A DNA stretch of 64,000 nucleotides, taken from contig JADJAE010000165.1 of assembly GCA_016704445.1 (NCBI GenBank), positions 62,001 through 126,000 on the forward strand. The letters run 5' to 3'. Shown here in pieces: positions 55,901 through 63,645 of the stretch (positions are counted from its first letter, which is position 1; each line of letters starts with the position of its first letter). The translations under genes and the position numbers were made by a program. Below the pieces are notes generated by a model. It saw only the letters and a list, made by a program, of their open reading frames with translations. It searched no databases and was not told where the DNA came from. Source of the DNA: Deltaproteobacteria bacterium (GTDB lineage: Bacteria > Myxococcota_A > Polyangia > Polyangiales > Ga0077539).

Positions 55901-56064
55901 GCGGCGTGCACGACGTCGACGCGGCGGCCATCCTGGCGAAGCTGGTGGCGCTGCTGGGCGCGGCCGGCACCCTGCGGCACGAGAGCGGCGCGCGGCCTGG
56001 GGGTGCTGCACCTCGCGACGCTCGAAGACGCCACAAGGGCGCTGCTCACCCGTCGCTGCCGTAG
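52942..56064 (+). CDS. DUF3686 DNA-repair-type ATPase, N-terminal part (gene broken downstream)
   Basis: 1040 residues in this frame, six bases after the flotillin stop. It matches the large proteins annotated as DNA repair ATPase (DUF3686), which run about 1,650-1,700 residues and end in an AAA ATPase. Blocks include GSYEVIRRRLLSSAEALSQKAERLNARRKEVFGG, NNCLPRDIVAIGPRLLVGFNVFVGMKSE, a long middle helical region and GADNVIKLGRHRFFVNTEPLELTIVPREGQ. The frame is lost at 55989-55996: the family sequence continues as RGLGVLHLATLEDATRALLTRRC in another frame, and one extra CG in the CG run restores it. The last 25 residues (after HESGA) are therefore not real. Confidence 0.8.
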   Translation: MADASPDAPPPNAPTGAATTTTDELGGSYEVIRRRLLSSAEALSQKAERLNARRKEVFGGSELALVATERVRTENNCLPRDIVAIGPRLLVGFNVFVGMKSEVTVPDVFALYSLDRPDGAALTLSPLPLEDGGIFSDERFQKDFTDLFRYVRDARLGQLRRTDQRLLAVFATGTGERDKRVMRWGIDASGRVSYMDARGEDDHVRPRAHDFAWKVTTRDDQVQGRHPHVSILDEVFVETIGGDLTIKVENNTSTGQGLYSEPVEDANQALDDAQIAYARLGALILLRVKPYRETTARHFIYNPRRRQVLRVDSIEQACLALPEDQGVLYPDGYYLLTGEHKRFETNGGPMHFERALKAPNGEDVLYVFYRDADGSYLLFPYNLIRKEVASPIACHGYSLFEDGTLIVVRAAPGDEPTRVHPMQVWRTPFTSAEFAAAAPVTGSFLAKVGNPDLVRGISESLSLKRLANTDTPTRQTWEDLIAATGRMVDAFHWLGHEEAFDLLSTVKELRGIAGQIIDEFEKVEAIRRRASEALAKAEEHQRELLSGRPQDLRSAASFMDSLTALRRQRGSLGTLRELRYMDLPRVDALEAEVDARFKETSFAAADFLSGADSLRPLLDAIAAAVDRAGKATRTVELAPLVKEVDTVHEGLTVLSETVAGLEVDDPTMRTKILDAVSEVFAQLNRARAIVQGRAKELRGSEGRAEFGVQVKVFQQAVQSALAVADSPEKCDASLSRLLVQVEELEGRFGEFDEFATELATRREELHDAFSARRQALLDERQKRAQNLLNAADRILQGVLRRARAFATAEELNSFFAGDPMVTKARELVEQLRGLNDTVKADEIDGRIRSAKQDGLRALRDRSDLFEGADNVIKLGRHRFFVNTEPLELTIVPREGQLEAHLTGTDYFEPIEDAVLSEARDLWEQGLPSESPEVYRGEYLAYTVLTDALRGERGLSLERLKQEALTEGALLATVRAAAADRHDEGYERGVHDVDAAAILAKLVALLGAAGTLRHESGARPGGAAPRDARRRHKGAAHPSLP

Positions 56065-57926
56065 CGCGGCGAGGCTGAGGGCGATCACCGGCGCGGCCGA
56101 CGCACAGGACGAGATCACCCGCGAGCTCACCGGGGCCATCGTGGCGACGAGCGTGCATTGGAAGCTCCCGGCGAGCGAAGGCGAGCGAAGGAGGGCGGGG
56201 CGCTACCTCGTCGAGGAGCTCGGCGGCGGGAAGACGAAGTGCGTCCTGTCGGGCGAGGCCGTGGCGCTGCGGGATGCGTTCCTGCAGGCGGCGCACGAGG
56301 CGGGGGCGAGGCTGCCCTTCGAGGACGACGTGCGGGCGATGGAGAAGTTCCCCGCCGAGGTGCTGGCGCTGGCGCTGCGCTGGGTGGAGGGCTTCGCGGC
56401 CCGCACGCCGGGGGGCCCTGCGTTCGCCCGCGAGGTGGCCGTCGCGCTGGTGACCGCGCGACGGGATCGAGCGGGAGGCCAGCAGCACCGCGCTGGAGGC
56501 CGGGTCGAGGGGCTGCTGGGGCAGCACCCGCGGGTGAGACCGGGCGTGTCCGCTGCGGCTGGACGAGTTTCTCGCGCGGCTGGAGGGCTACGTCGAAGAC
56601 CGGCTGCCGCGGTGGCGGGCGTACCGCAAGGCGCGCACCGAGGTGGCGGCGCGCGAGCGGCACCGGCTGCGGCTCGACGAGTTCGCCCCGCGGGTGCTGT
56701 CGAGCTTCGTGCGCAACCAGCTCATCGACGAGGTGTACCTCCCGCTGGTGGGCGCCAACCTGGCCAAGCAGCTCGGCGCCGCGGGCGACGCCAAGCGCAC
56801 CGACCTCATGGGCCTGCTGCTGCTCGTGTCGCCGCCGGGCTACGGCAAGACGACGCTGATGGAGTACGTCGCGAGCCGCCTGGGGCTGGTGTTCGTGAAG
56901 GTCAACGGGCCGTCGCTGGGGCACGCGGTGGTGAGCCTCGACCCCGCCGAGGCGCCCAACGCCACCGCGCGGCAGGAGGTCGAGAAGATCAACCTCGCGC
57001 TGGAGATGGGCAACAACGTGATGCTGTACCTGGACGACATCCAGCACACGAACCCCGAGCTGCTGCAGAAGTTTATCTCGCTCTGCGACGGGTCGCGGCG
57101 CATCGAGGGCGTGTGGAAGGGGCGCACGCGCACCTACGACCTTCGCGGCAAGCGCTTCTGCATCGTGATGGCGGGCAACCCCTACACGGAGTCCGGGGCG
57201 CGCTTTCGCATCCCCGACATGCTCGCCAACCGCGCCGACACGTACAACCTCGGTGACATCCTCGGCGGCCGCGACGACGCCTTCGCGCGCTCGTACCTGG
57301 AGAACGCCCTCACCTCCAACGCCACCCTCGCCCCCCTCGCGGGCCGCGACCCGAAGGACCTCTACAAGCTCATCCGCATGGCCGCAGGGCGAGGTCATCC
57401 CTCGACGGAGCTGGCGCACCCCTACAGCGCCGCGCGGAGGTCGCGGAGGTCACCGCGGTGCTGCGCAACCTGATGCTCGCCCAGCGGGTGCTGCTGGCCG
57501 TCAACGCGAGTACATCCGCCAGCGCCTCGCAGGAGGACGCCTACCGCACCGAGCCGCCCTTCAAGCTCCAGGGCAGCTACCGCAACATGAACAAGGTGGC
57601 CGAGAAGGTGGTCGCCGCGCACACGTCCGAAGAGATTGAGGCCCTCGTCGACGACCACTACACCAGCGAGTCGCAGACGCTCACCACCGGCGCCGGAGCA
57701 GAACCTCCTCAAGCTGGCCGAGCTGCGCGGGCGGATGAGCGAGGCGCAGCACGCCCGCTGGGCGGCGATCAAGAAGGAGTTCGCGCGGCAGAAGCGCGTC
57801 GGAGGCAAGGACGACGACCCGGTCGCCCGGGTCACCGGGACGCTCTCCAGCCTCGGCGAGGAGCTCGAGCGGATGCGCACGGAGATCACCCGCGCGTCGG
57901 AGCGCCTCGGTCGACGAGCGATCGGC
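55989..57926 (+). pseudogene. C-terminal half of the DUF3686 ATPase (AAA domain), at least eight reading-frame breaks
   Basis: Reading across frames gives a continuous family-like sequence. GVLHLATLEDATRALL to about 56454, then GIEREASSTALEA, VEGLLGQHPRVR, and from about 56550 RLDEFLARLEGYVEDRLPRWRAYRKAR. The AAA domain (56643-57380) has Walker A PPGYGKTT (56832-56858) and Walker B VMLYLDDIQH. It ends STELAHPYSAAEVAEV, RQRLAQEDAYR and EQNLLKLAELRGRM...ARWAAIKKEFARQK, to about 57926. Breaks lie near 56455-56462, 56498-56503, 56534-56541, 57381-57387, 57399-57401, 57431-57440, 57503-57536 and 57691-57700. All catalytic motifs are intact, so a contiguous native gene of about 1,660 codons is likely; it is typed here as broken because of the sequence as given. 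Confidence 0.6.
56643..57473 (+). CDS. AAA ATPase domain fragment of the DUF3686 protein (longest open stretch)
   Basis: 276 codons in one open frame beginning at a GTG. It carries nearly the whole AAA core: LIDEVYLPLVGANLAKQLG, Walker A PPGYGKTT, FVKVNGPSLGHAVVSLDPAEAP, Walker B LYLDDIQHTNPELLQKF and the sensor region RFCIVMAGNPYTESGARF with RIPDMLANRADTYNLGDI. The last 20 codons after 57385 are out of frame. It is not an independent gene but the open part of the broken ATPase. Confidence 0.55.
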   Translation: MAARERHRLRLDEFAPRVLSSFVRNQLIDEVYLPLVGANLAKQLGAAGDAKRTDLMGLLLLVSPPGYGKTTLMEYVASRLGLVFVKVNGPSLGHAVVSLDPAEAPNATARQEVEKINLALEMGNNVMLYLDDIQHTNPELLQKFISLCDGSRRIEGVWKGRTRTYDLRGKRFCIVMAGNPYTESGARFRIPDMLANRADTYNLGDILGGRDDAFARSYLENALTSNATLAPLAGRDPKDLYKLIRMAAGRGHPSTELAHPYSAARRSRRSPRCCAT

Positions 57927-58300
57927 ATGGCGAAGGTGCTCGCTCCGCAGCTCGCGGGCCTGGAGGCCGCGCTGCGGGCGTGGCGCGGCCGACGCTGGAG
58001 GTGAAGGTCCCGGGTCCGAGGCGAGCGCGAACGCGATCGTCGACCGGCTGTCGGGCCTCGCGGCCACGCTCGGTCCGGTGATGCGCGCGACGCAGCACGG
58101 GCTCGGGACGCTGCCCGACGTGCTCACCACCATGGTCGCGGTGCTCGAACGCCTGGAGAAGAAGCTCGCCGAAGGGGGCCTCGCGGTGGCCGTGGCGAGC
58201 GCCGCGCCACCGCGGAGCTGGGCCCACCCGGTCGGGCCCACCCAGCGCTCGGCGCCTGCTGGGGGCGGTGGTGCGACGCTCGTCGGCCCCCCCGCCTCCG
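57927..58300 (+). pseudogene. Broken N-terminal part of the PilZ protein gene
   Basis: Starting at ATG 57927, MAKVLAPQLAGLEAALRAW continues in two other frames as RPTLEVKVPG and SEASANAIVDRLSGLAATLGPVMRATQHGLGTLPDVLTTMVAVLERLEKKL, a helical region. The frame changes again between about 58250 and 58300, in a GC-rich stretch with a C7 run, to join the PilZ domain. It could alternatively be the C-terminus of the ATPase. Confidence 0.4.
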
Positions 58301-58711
58301 GCGCGGCGGCCGGAGGTGCCTACGGCGCCCTCTGCGATGCCGCCCCTCGCGGGCGTCGTCGAGTCGGCCCCGGCGACCATGCGGGTGCGCTTCGAGACCG
58401 AGCTCGGCGCCGTGTCGGTGTCGAACTTCTTCGTGCCGGCGGGCCTCGACCGCGACGTGGTGCGCGACGGCGGGGTCTTCGTGCAGACCTACCGCAAGCT
58501 CCCGCCGCTCGGGTCGGTGGTGACCGTGGCCATGCGCTTCGCAGGCGGCGGGATCATCGAGACCGAGGCCGAGGTGGTCTATGCCGTCGAGGCCTCGCTG
58601 AGCGAGCCGCACCCGGGCTTCGGAGCGCGGCTGCTGCGCCTCACGCCGTCGCAGGAGGGCATCCTGCGGAGGTACCTGCTCGACCGCGATCCGCTGGTGC
58701 ACAAGGGCTGA
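58268..58711 (+). CDS. PilZ-domain-like protein
   Basis: 147 residues from a GTG. A Pro-rich lead (SSAPPPPARRPEVPTAPS) precedes a PilZ-like beta-barrel: MRVRFETELGAVSVSNFFVPAGLDRDVV and a GGVFVQTYRKLPPLGSVVTVAMRFAGGGIIETEAEVVYAVE strand series, with a C-terminal helix. PilZ domains bind cyclic-di-GMP through RxxxR and (D/N)xSxxG motifs; those are not clearly seen here, so c-di-GMP binding is uncertain. It follows the ATPase region and may belong to the same operon. Confidence 0.6.
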   Translation: MVRRSSAPPPPARRPEVPTAPSAMPPLAGVVESAPATMRVRFETELGAVSVSNFFVPAGLDRDVVRDGGVFVQTYRKLPPLGSVVTVAMRFAGGGIIETEAEVVYAVEASLSEPHPGFGARLLRLTPSQEGILRRYLLDRDPLVHKG

Positions 58712-58783
58712 CGTCGCGGCTACGGGCCGATCGACACGGTGAGAGGAGCGATGGTCAGCGCTCGTCCGTCGCGCATGGCCCGA

Positions 58784-59443
58784 TCAGGGCGCCTGATTGG
58801 CGGCGCCGGGCGTCGGGCGGTTGGGGACGAGCTCGCCCGCGCCGTTCGGCAGCCGCCCCCACGTCTGCCCCGATGGAACCGCGTCGGCGGGGTACAGCCC
58901 GCGCGCGACGACGCGCCCCGTCGGATCGAGCACCGACACCGTCTCGCCCCGCGACGCGCTGATGGACCACGACGCGTGAAAGCACGGCGACGGCCCGCCC
59001 GCGAGGCACTGCGACTGCGGCCCGACGCCGGCGTCGGCGACGCCCGCGAGCACGAAGAGGTATCCCCCGGGGACGAGCATCGTGCCCGCGGGGAAGCGCA
59101 CGACGCCCGAAAGGCGGGGCGTGCCCGCGTCGGGGTCGAGGTCCGCGAGGGTGTAGCCGCCGAGGTCGAACGCGCTGCTCCCGGCGTTGAAGAGCTCGAC
59201 CCAGTCGTCGCCCGCCGCGCGGATCTCGTTGACCACGAGCCCGCCCGCGCCGACGTCCGTGGGCGTGCCCGCCTCCGTTCGCGCGCCCGCGTCGGAGGAG
59301 GCCCCCGCGTCGACCCCGCTCGGAGCGTCCATCGTCGTCACCGCGTCGGCCGCCGTGTCGCCCACGTCGACGACCTGCTCGCGCGCCTCCGAGCAACCCT
59401 GCGCGACCAGCGCGAACGCCACCATCCACCCATCGATCTTCAT
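58784..59443 (-). CDS. Lamin-tail-domain lipoprotein
   Basis: 219 residues. A lipoprotein signal with an ALVAQGC lipobox precedes an Asp/Ala/Thr/Gly-rich linker (about 22-65). The lamin-tail (LTD) domain follows: LVVNEIRAAGDDWVELFNAGSSAFDLGGYTLADLD, then FPAGTMLVPGGYLFVLAG and VSVLDPTGRVVARGLYPADAV with the final TPGAAN motif. Bacterial LTD proteins are secreted, often beside nucleases or surface proteins. It lies 13 bp after the porin-like gene on the same strand. Confidence 0.85.
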   Translation of the reverse strand: MKIDGWMVAFALVAQGCSEAREQVVDVGDTAADAVTTMDAPSGVDAGASSDAGARTEAGTPTDVGAGGLVVNEIRAAGDDWVELFNAGSSAFDLGGYTLADLDPDAGTPRLSGVVRFPAGTMLVPGGYLFVLAGVADAGVGPQSQCLAGGPSPCFHASWSISASRGETVSVLDPTGRVVARGLYPADAVPSGQTWGRLPNGAGELVPNRPTPGAANQAP

Positions 59444-59456
59444 CGTCGTCCCTCTT

Positions 59457-60542
59457 TCAGAACACCACGCGGGTGACCGCGCGGAGCTCGGTGTTCTCGG
59501 TTCCCGGCAGCGCCGCCAGCGTGCGCGCGCCCGCGGTCTGGCGGCTCACGGCGACGTGCACCTCCAGCGGCTCGAACAGCCGCCACCCGACGCTGCCCAG
59601 CAGCGTGAGCACGTGGTCGTCGTCGACCCGATCGTCGCGCTGCCACCACGTCGCGCGCAGCCCCACGAGGAGTCGCGTCACGGGCTCGATGCGCGCGAAG
59701 CCCTCGACCAGCAGAGCGCCCCGGGTGCCGTCGTCGTCGACGCCCCAACCGCGCGTGACGCTCACGCCCGCGCGCACCCGATCGCCCTGCCAGAGCAGCG
59801 CGCCGGTGAGCCGGTCGGCGCGCGAGAGGCCCGTGCCGGATGATCCGAGCACGTACGACGCGAAGAGCGTCAGCGGGCGCATCGCCCCGCGCGGGAGGTG
59901 CAGCGCGACGGCGGCCTCGAGGTTCTTGCCTCGGTTGAGCTCGCGGTTGGTGTAGCCCTCGCCGTTGTACGCGCCGACTGCTACCCAGCCGACGTCCGCG
60001 GGGAGGCGCGCGCGCACTGTGACGCCGAGGTCGGCGGGGGCGCCGAGGCCGGTGACCTCGAGCGGCGTCGGGGCCACTGCGCGCAGCCGCCAGGTGCCCT
60101 CGATCTCCGGGATGGTGAGCGTGGGGACCACCCCGGCGCGCAGCTCGATCCAGCGGGTGATCGCGGCGCCCGCCCACGCCTCGCGCACGCGCAGCACGAG
60201 GCTGTCTCCCGCGACGCCGAGCAGGGCGCCCTCGGAGGCCGAGCGCACGGCTTCGAGCACGAAGCGACCCTGCACCGGTCCGTAGCTGGCGCCGAGGGAG
60301 GCGTGCGCGCGCGGCAGCTCGAAGGCGTGAAACCACGCGGTGTCCCCGGCAGATCCGTCGACGAGGCGCAGCGCGTACTGACCGAAGACCTCGAGGCCGG
60401 GGCGCACCGCGAACGAGGTGGTCCCTGCGGAGGTCGACGGACCGGCGGTGGGGATGGCCTCGGGCGTGGCGGGCGTCTGCGCGACGGCCACGGCAGGCGT
60501 GAGCGCGAGCGCGAGCGTGAGCGCGGTGCGACGGATGGACAC
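59457..60542 (-). CDS. Porin-like outer-membrane beta-barrel protein
   Basis: 361 residues from a GTG. A signal peptide (about 1-22, ending AVAQ) precedes alternating hydrophobic strands ending in a C-terminal aromatic residue (TRVVF), typical of outer-membrane barrels. Blocks such as GLEVFGQYALRLVDGSAGDTAWFHAFELPRAHASLGASYG, AYNGEGYTNRELNRGKNLEAAVALHLP and LTLLGSVGWRLFEPLEVHVAVSRQ suggest a phosphate-selective (OprO/P-like) porin. The substrate is not known. The start overlaps the DUF2252 stop (TAGTG), so the two are co-translated. Confidence 0.75.
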   Translation of the reverse strand: MSIRRTALTLALALTPAVAVAQTPATPEAIPTAGPSTSAGTTSFAVRPGLEVFGQYALRLVDGSAGDTAWFHAFELPRAHASLGASYGPVQGRFVLEAVRSASEGALLGVAGDSLVLRVREAWAGAAITRWIELRAGVVPTLTIPEIEGTWRLRAVAPTPLEVTGLGAPADLGVTVRARLPADVGWVAVGAYNGEGYTNRELNRGKNLEAAVALHLPRGAMRPLTLFASYVLGSSGTGLSRADRLTGALLWQGDRVRAGVSVTRGWGVDDDGTRGALLVEGFARIEPVTRLLVGLRATWWQRDDRVDDDHVLTLLGSVGWRLFEPLEVHVAVSRQTAGARTLAALPGTENTELRAVTRVVF

Positions 60543-62096
60543 TAGAAGCTCCTCACGGCGGGGGGCGTTCCGAAGAGGGCGCGCTGGTCGGGGGTGGGCG
60601 CGTCGGTGGCGTCGAGGGGAAGGCCGAGCGACGGGCCGCGGTCGGTGAGCGCGCGACGAAAGCGCTCCCAGTCGGCGAGCAGCTGCACCGCATAGCGATC
60701 GGAGACGTCGGCCTGCTCCTGCGCGAAGCCAGCGGGGTCGCGCGCGACGACGGACGCGATGGCGGGCGCGACGGATGTGCCATCGGGCAGCGGCGCTGCG
60801 TGGAGGCGGGCGACGAGCGCGCCGAGGCGGCGGGCGAGCGAGGTGAGCGCGTCAGGGGGTGCCGAGCGCCGCGACGAGTCGATCGACGCGGATCGTCTTG
60901 TGGCCAGCGCTCTCGGTGCGCACGAGCACCGGCAGGCCGAGCCATTCGTCTGCGCCCCAGAGGGGATCGGCGTCGGGCACGGCCCACAGCGCGCGCGCCG
61001 AAGCCACCAGCCGCGCGGGCACGGTGTCGAACCACACGCCCGGCGGCGGCCCCCCCGGGACGACGCTGTCGGCGAGCTCCTTCACCTCGAGGATGACGTC
61101 GTCGTCGGGGGCGTCGGAGGGGCCCCGCACGAGCACGAGCGCGCGCACCCGGGGCCACGAGGCGACGCCGCTGCCGTACTCGCGGGCGCTGTCGAGTACG
61201 GCGAAATACTCCGCGGGCGGTGGTGCGAGCAGGGTCGCGCGATAGCGGGACAACAACGCCGGGAGCGCGTCGCGCGCGGGCTCCGGGAGCTCGGCCAGCA
61301 CGTTCTCGGAATCGGTCGGGTCGGGCGCCCCACGGAGAATCGTGCGGCGCGCGCCGGTGAGCACCGTGAGGTCGGACAGCTCGCGGCGACGGTCGGCGTC
61401 GCGCTGCCCGCGACGGAACAGGTCATCGAGCACCAGGTCGCCGCCGCCGGCGGTGACGCGCGCGCGAGCGGCGCCGCGGGCGTGGGCGGCGATGGCGTCG
61501 GCGTACGCGACCGCGGCGGCGCGCACGATGGCGGGGACGGCGCCCACGGCGGCGGCGCGGGCCGCGGGCGCGTCGGGGTTGGAGAGGCGCGCGGCGAGGC
61601 AGAGGCCGACGGTGAGTCGACGGAGGTCCCAGAGGTAGGGGACGCGGTCGGCGCCGTCGAGGTCGTTGGGCTCGAGGGCGAGCGAGCCGTCGCGCGCGCG
61701 CAAGGTGCCGAAGTTCTCTAGATGGGGGTCGCCCGCGCTCCGGGGCTGCGGGAGGTCGAGGGTGAAGCGCGAGCGCGAGAGCTCGTTGGCGCCGTCGCGC
61801 CAGTCGTGGAGAAAGAGCGGGAGCGAGCCGCGGTAGAAGTCGTACGCGCCGCGCGCCATGCGGGCGTAGCGGCCCGCGACGAGCGACGGGCGCGAGCGCA
61901 GGAGGGACTGGTCGGCGCGCGCGAAGACCGAGCGTAGCGTGGCGTCGCGCGGGTCCGACGCGGGCTCGGCGCAGCGCGCGAGCGAGAGGCACATGAGCAG
62001 GGCAGTGGAGAGCCGGGCACGCACAGGTGGGCCGCGCAGTAGCCGGAAAGGAAGCGCGGTCGCAAGCGCCGGAAGCAGACGTCGCGGCGATGTCAC
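60542..62096 (-). CDS. DUF2252 family protein, frameshifted near its C-terminus
   Basis: About 517 residues when read across one break. GDPHLENFGTLRARDGSLALEPNDLDGADRVPYLWDLRRL (about 122-160) is the DUF2252 signature, and an LEVKELADSV block also matches. The first frame stops at 60852 after RLVAALGTP, but the family continues as DALTSLARRLGALVARLHAAPL ending in DWERFRRALTDRG in another frame to the TAG at 60542. One extra C in the C5 run at 60854-60858 explains it. The N-terminus contains a hydrophobic stretch (LSTALLMCLSLARC) that may be a signal; start ambiguous between GTG 62096 and a later GTG. The function of DUF2252 is unknown; a kinase-like fold is suggested for relatives. Confidence 0.75.
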
Positions 62097-62124
62097 CGGA
62101 CTGTCAGCGAGGCGGCGGCGGAGC

Positions 62125-62559
62125 TCAGTGGACCGTGAGCACCGGCACCGACGAGAAGCGCACGACGCGCTCAGCGACGCTGCCCAGCAGCGCGCGGCGC
62201 AGGCCCGTGCGGCCGTGGGTACCGACCACCACGAGGTCGGCGCAGAGCGGCGAGATCGCGCCCACGATCTGGTCCCACACCAAGCCGCTGAGCAGCGTGG
62301 ATTCGGCCTCGACGTGGTTCGCTCGCAGCGTCTCGAGCAGCGCGTCGAGCTGCTTTCGCGCGGCCTGCTCGACCGGCGTATGCCACTCGAAGCCGGGATC
62401 GAACATCAGGCTCGTCGCGACGTGAGGTAGCTCCCACACGTGCACGATGTGCAACCGTGCGCCGTAACGCTGCGCCAGGTCGGCGGCGCGCTCGACGGCG
62501 CGGCCCGACCCGTCGCTGAAGTCCGTACCCACCAGCACCTTCGTGAATGGCTTGACCAT
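62125..62559 (-). CDS. Universal stress protein (UspA family)
   Basis: 144 residues, one USP domain. FTKVLVGTDFSDGSGRAVERAADLAQRYGARLHIVHV starts the fold, and VVVGTHGRTGLRRALLGSVAERVVRFSSVPVLTVH holds the ATP-binding G-2x-G-9x-G(S/T) motif. The USP family supports survival in starvation or oxidative stress, often in dimeric form. It ends 28 bp before the DUF2252 gene on the same strand. Confidence 0.93.
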   Translation of the reverse strand: MVKPFTKVLVGTDFSDGSGRAVERAADLAQRYGARLHIVHVWELPHVATSLMFDPGFEWHTPVEQAARKQLDALLETLRANHVEAESTLLSGLVWDQIVGAISPLCADLVVVGTHGRTGLRRALLGSVAERVVRFSSVPVLTVH

Positions 62560-62944
62560 GCGACTGACTCCTCCAAGAGCGGAGGTCCACTGCCTCCGTG
62601 ACCGATGAATTGCACAGGTCGTGCGAGTGGAGAGTGGCGCGACGAGAACGTCTCCGCGCGGTCACGAGCGCGTCGCACGCGAAGGAGGAGCCAGAGCGCT
62701 TGCGGGCCGCAGCCCGAACATCGCGCACGAGTAGCCGCCCAGGAAGAGCAGGTCGACGACCAGCGCTCGCACCGCCCAGCAGATCGTGCGGCGCGGCCAG
62801 AGGGCGGCCTCCGCCGCAGCACCGAGGAGGGGGCCGCGGATGGAATCCCGTCGCGAAATGGATTAGAGCCCGACGCGCCCGTGAAGGACGAGGCGCGCCC
62901 GCTCCGGTGGGGTGTGGCGCAACGACGGAAGAGAGAGGGAATCC
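62560..62944. other. Intergenic region between UspA and the thioredoxin-rhodanese gene
   Basis: 385 bases without a convincing gene. A GTG-started minus-strand frame (62772-62662) encodes a 36-residue hydrophobic peptide (ALVVDLLFLGGYSCAMFG), too short and unsupported. Both flanking genes are transcribed away from the region, so it should hold two promoters; a GGAAGAGAGAGGGA stretch just before 62945 is the likely ribosome-binding site. Confidence 0.5.
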
Positions 62945-63586
62945 ATGGCGGTGTTGAGCGTCACGACGGCCACCTTCCAGCGCGAGGTGCTCCAGAGCGA
63001 GCTCCCGGTGCTGATCGACCTGTGGGCGCCGGGGTTTCCGGCGTGCCGACAGCTCTCGCCGAGGGTCGAGGAGGTCGCCCGCGAGCTCGAGGGCAAGCTC
63101 AAGGCCGTCAAGGTCAACGTCGAGGAGAATCCCCAGGTCGCGAAGATGTTCCGGGCCACCGAGGTCCCGATGCTCATCGTGGTCGCGGGGGGACGGCCGG
63201 TGAACGCCGCCAAGGGGCCTATCTCCAAGGCGGAGATCCTGGAGCTGGTCGAGCCCCACCTCCCGGGCGCCGAGGACGAGATCCCGGCCAAGGAACTCCC
63301 TCCCCTGATCAAGGCAGGAAAGGTATTGATCGTCGACGTGCGCGACACGGGGCCCTTCCAGCGCGCCCACATCCCAGGCGCCCGCAACGTCCCCGCCGAG
63401 AGCATCACCCTCGCCGCGCAGACCCTCGCCATGGAGCGCAAGCCCGTGGTGCTCTACGACCGCTCGGGCGGCGAGGACGTGCGCAAGGCCTTCGATGCGC
63501 TGCAGCAGATCGGGCTGCCCGCGGCCATCCTGAAGGGCGGCTTCCTGGCCTGGGAGTCCGAGGGCTACGACATCGAACGTTCGTAG
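62945..63586 (+). CDS. Thioredoxin-rhodanese fusion lacking key catalytic cysteines
   Basis: 213 residues with two domains. The thioredoxin-like domain (about 1-110) has LPVLIDLWAPGFPACRQLSPRVEEVAREL, in which the usual W-C-G-P-C is F31-P-A-C34, so the nucleophilic first Cys is lost; the cis-Pro EVPMLIVV is kept. The rhodanese-like domain (about 115-213) has VLIVDVRDTGPFQRAHIPGARNVP and VVLYDRSGGEDVRKAF, where the active-site Cys of the CRSG loop is Asp172. Both sites look unable to do their classical reactions, so a binding or scaffolding role is likely. It is transcribed alone, before the receiver protein. Confidence 0.85.
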   Translation: MAVLSVTTATFQREVLQSELPVLIDLWAPGFPACRQLSPRVEEVARELEGKLKAVKVNVEENPQVAKMFRATEVPMLIVVAGGRPVNAAKGPISKAEILELVEPHLPGAEDEIPAKELPPLIKAGKVLIVDVRDTGPFQRAHIPGARNVPAESITLAAQTLAMERKPVVLYDRSGGEDVRKAFDALQQIGLPAAILKGGFLAWESEGYDIERS

Positions 63587-63609
63587 GATTTCGGCCACGT
63601 TGTGACCGA

Positions 63610-63638
63610 TTGACAGCGTTCGGGGGGGGCTCAATGTA
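63610..63638 (+). promoter_or_regulatory. Candidate promoter of the terminal receiver gene
   Basis: A perfect TTGACA (63610-63615) is followed after 17 bases by AATGTA (63633-63638), a weak -10. The gene ATG is at 63646, seven bases further, so the transcript would be leaderless; no ribosome-binding site is seen. Confidence 0.35.
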
Positions 63639-63645
63639 GCCCCCG

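Noticed and set aside
51058..56139. A 1693-codon open frame on the minus strand opposite the flotillin and ATPase genes
   Set aside because: It is a GC-rich shadow: composition is His/Arg/Leu/Val-rich with no domain, and the plus strand encodes clear family motifs over the same bases.
62662..62772. 36-residue hydrophobic peptide on the minus strand
   Set aside because: It has no ribosome-binding site or homology that I can see, and such short frames are common by chance here.
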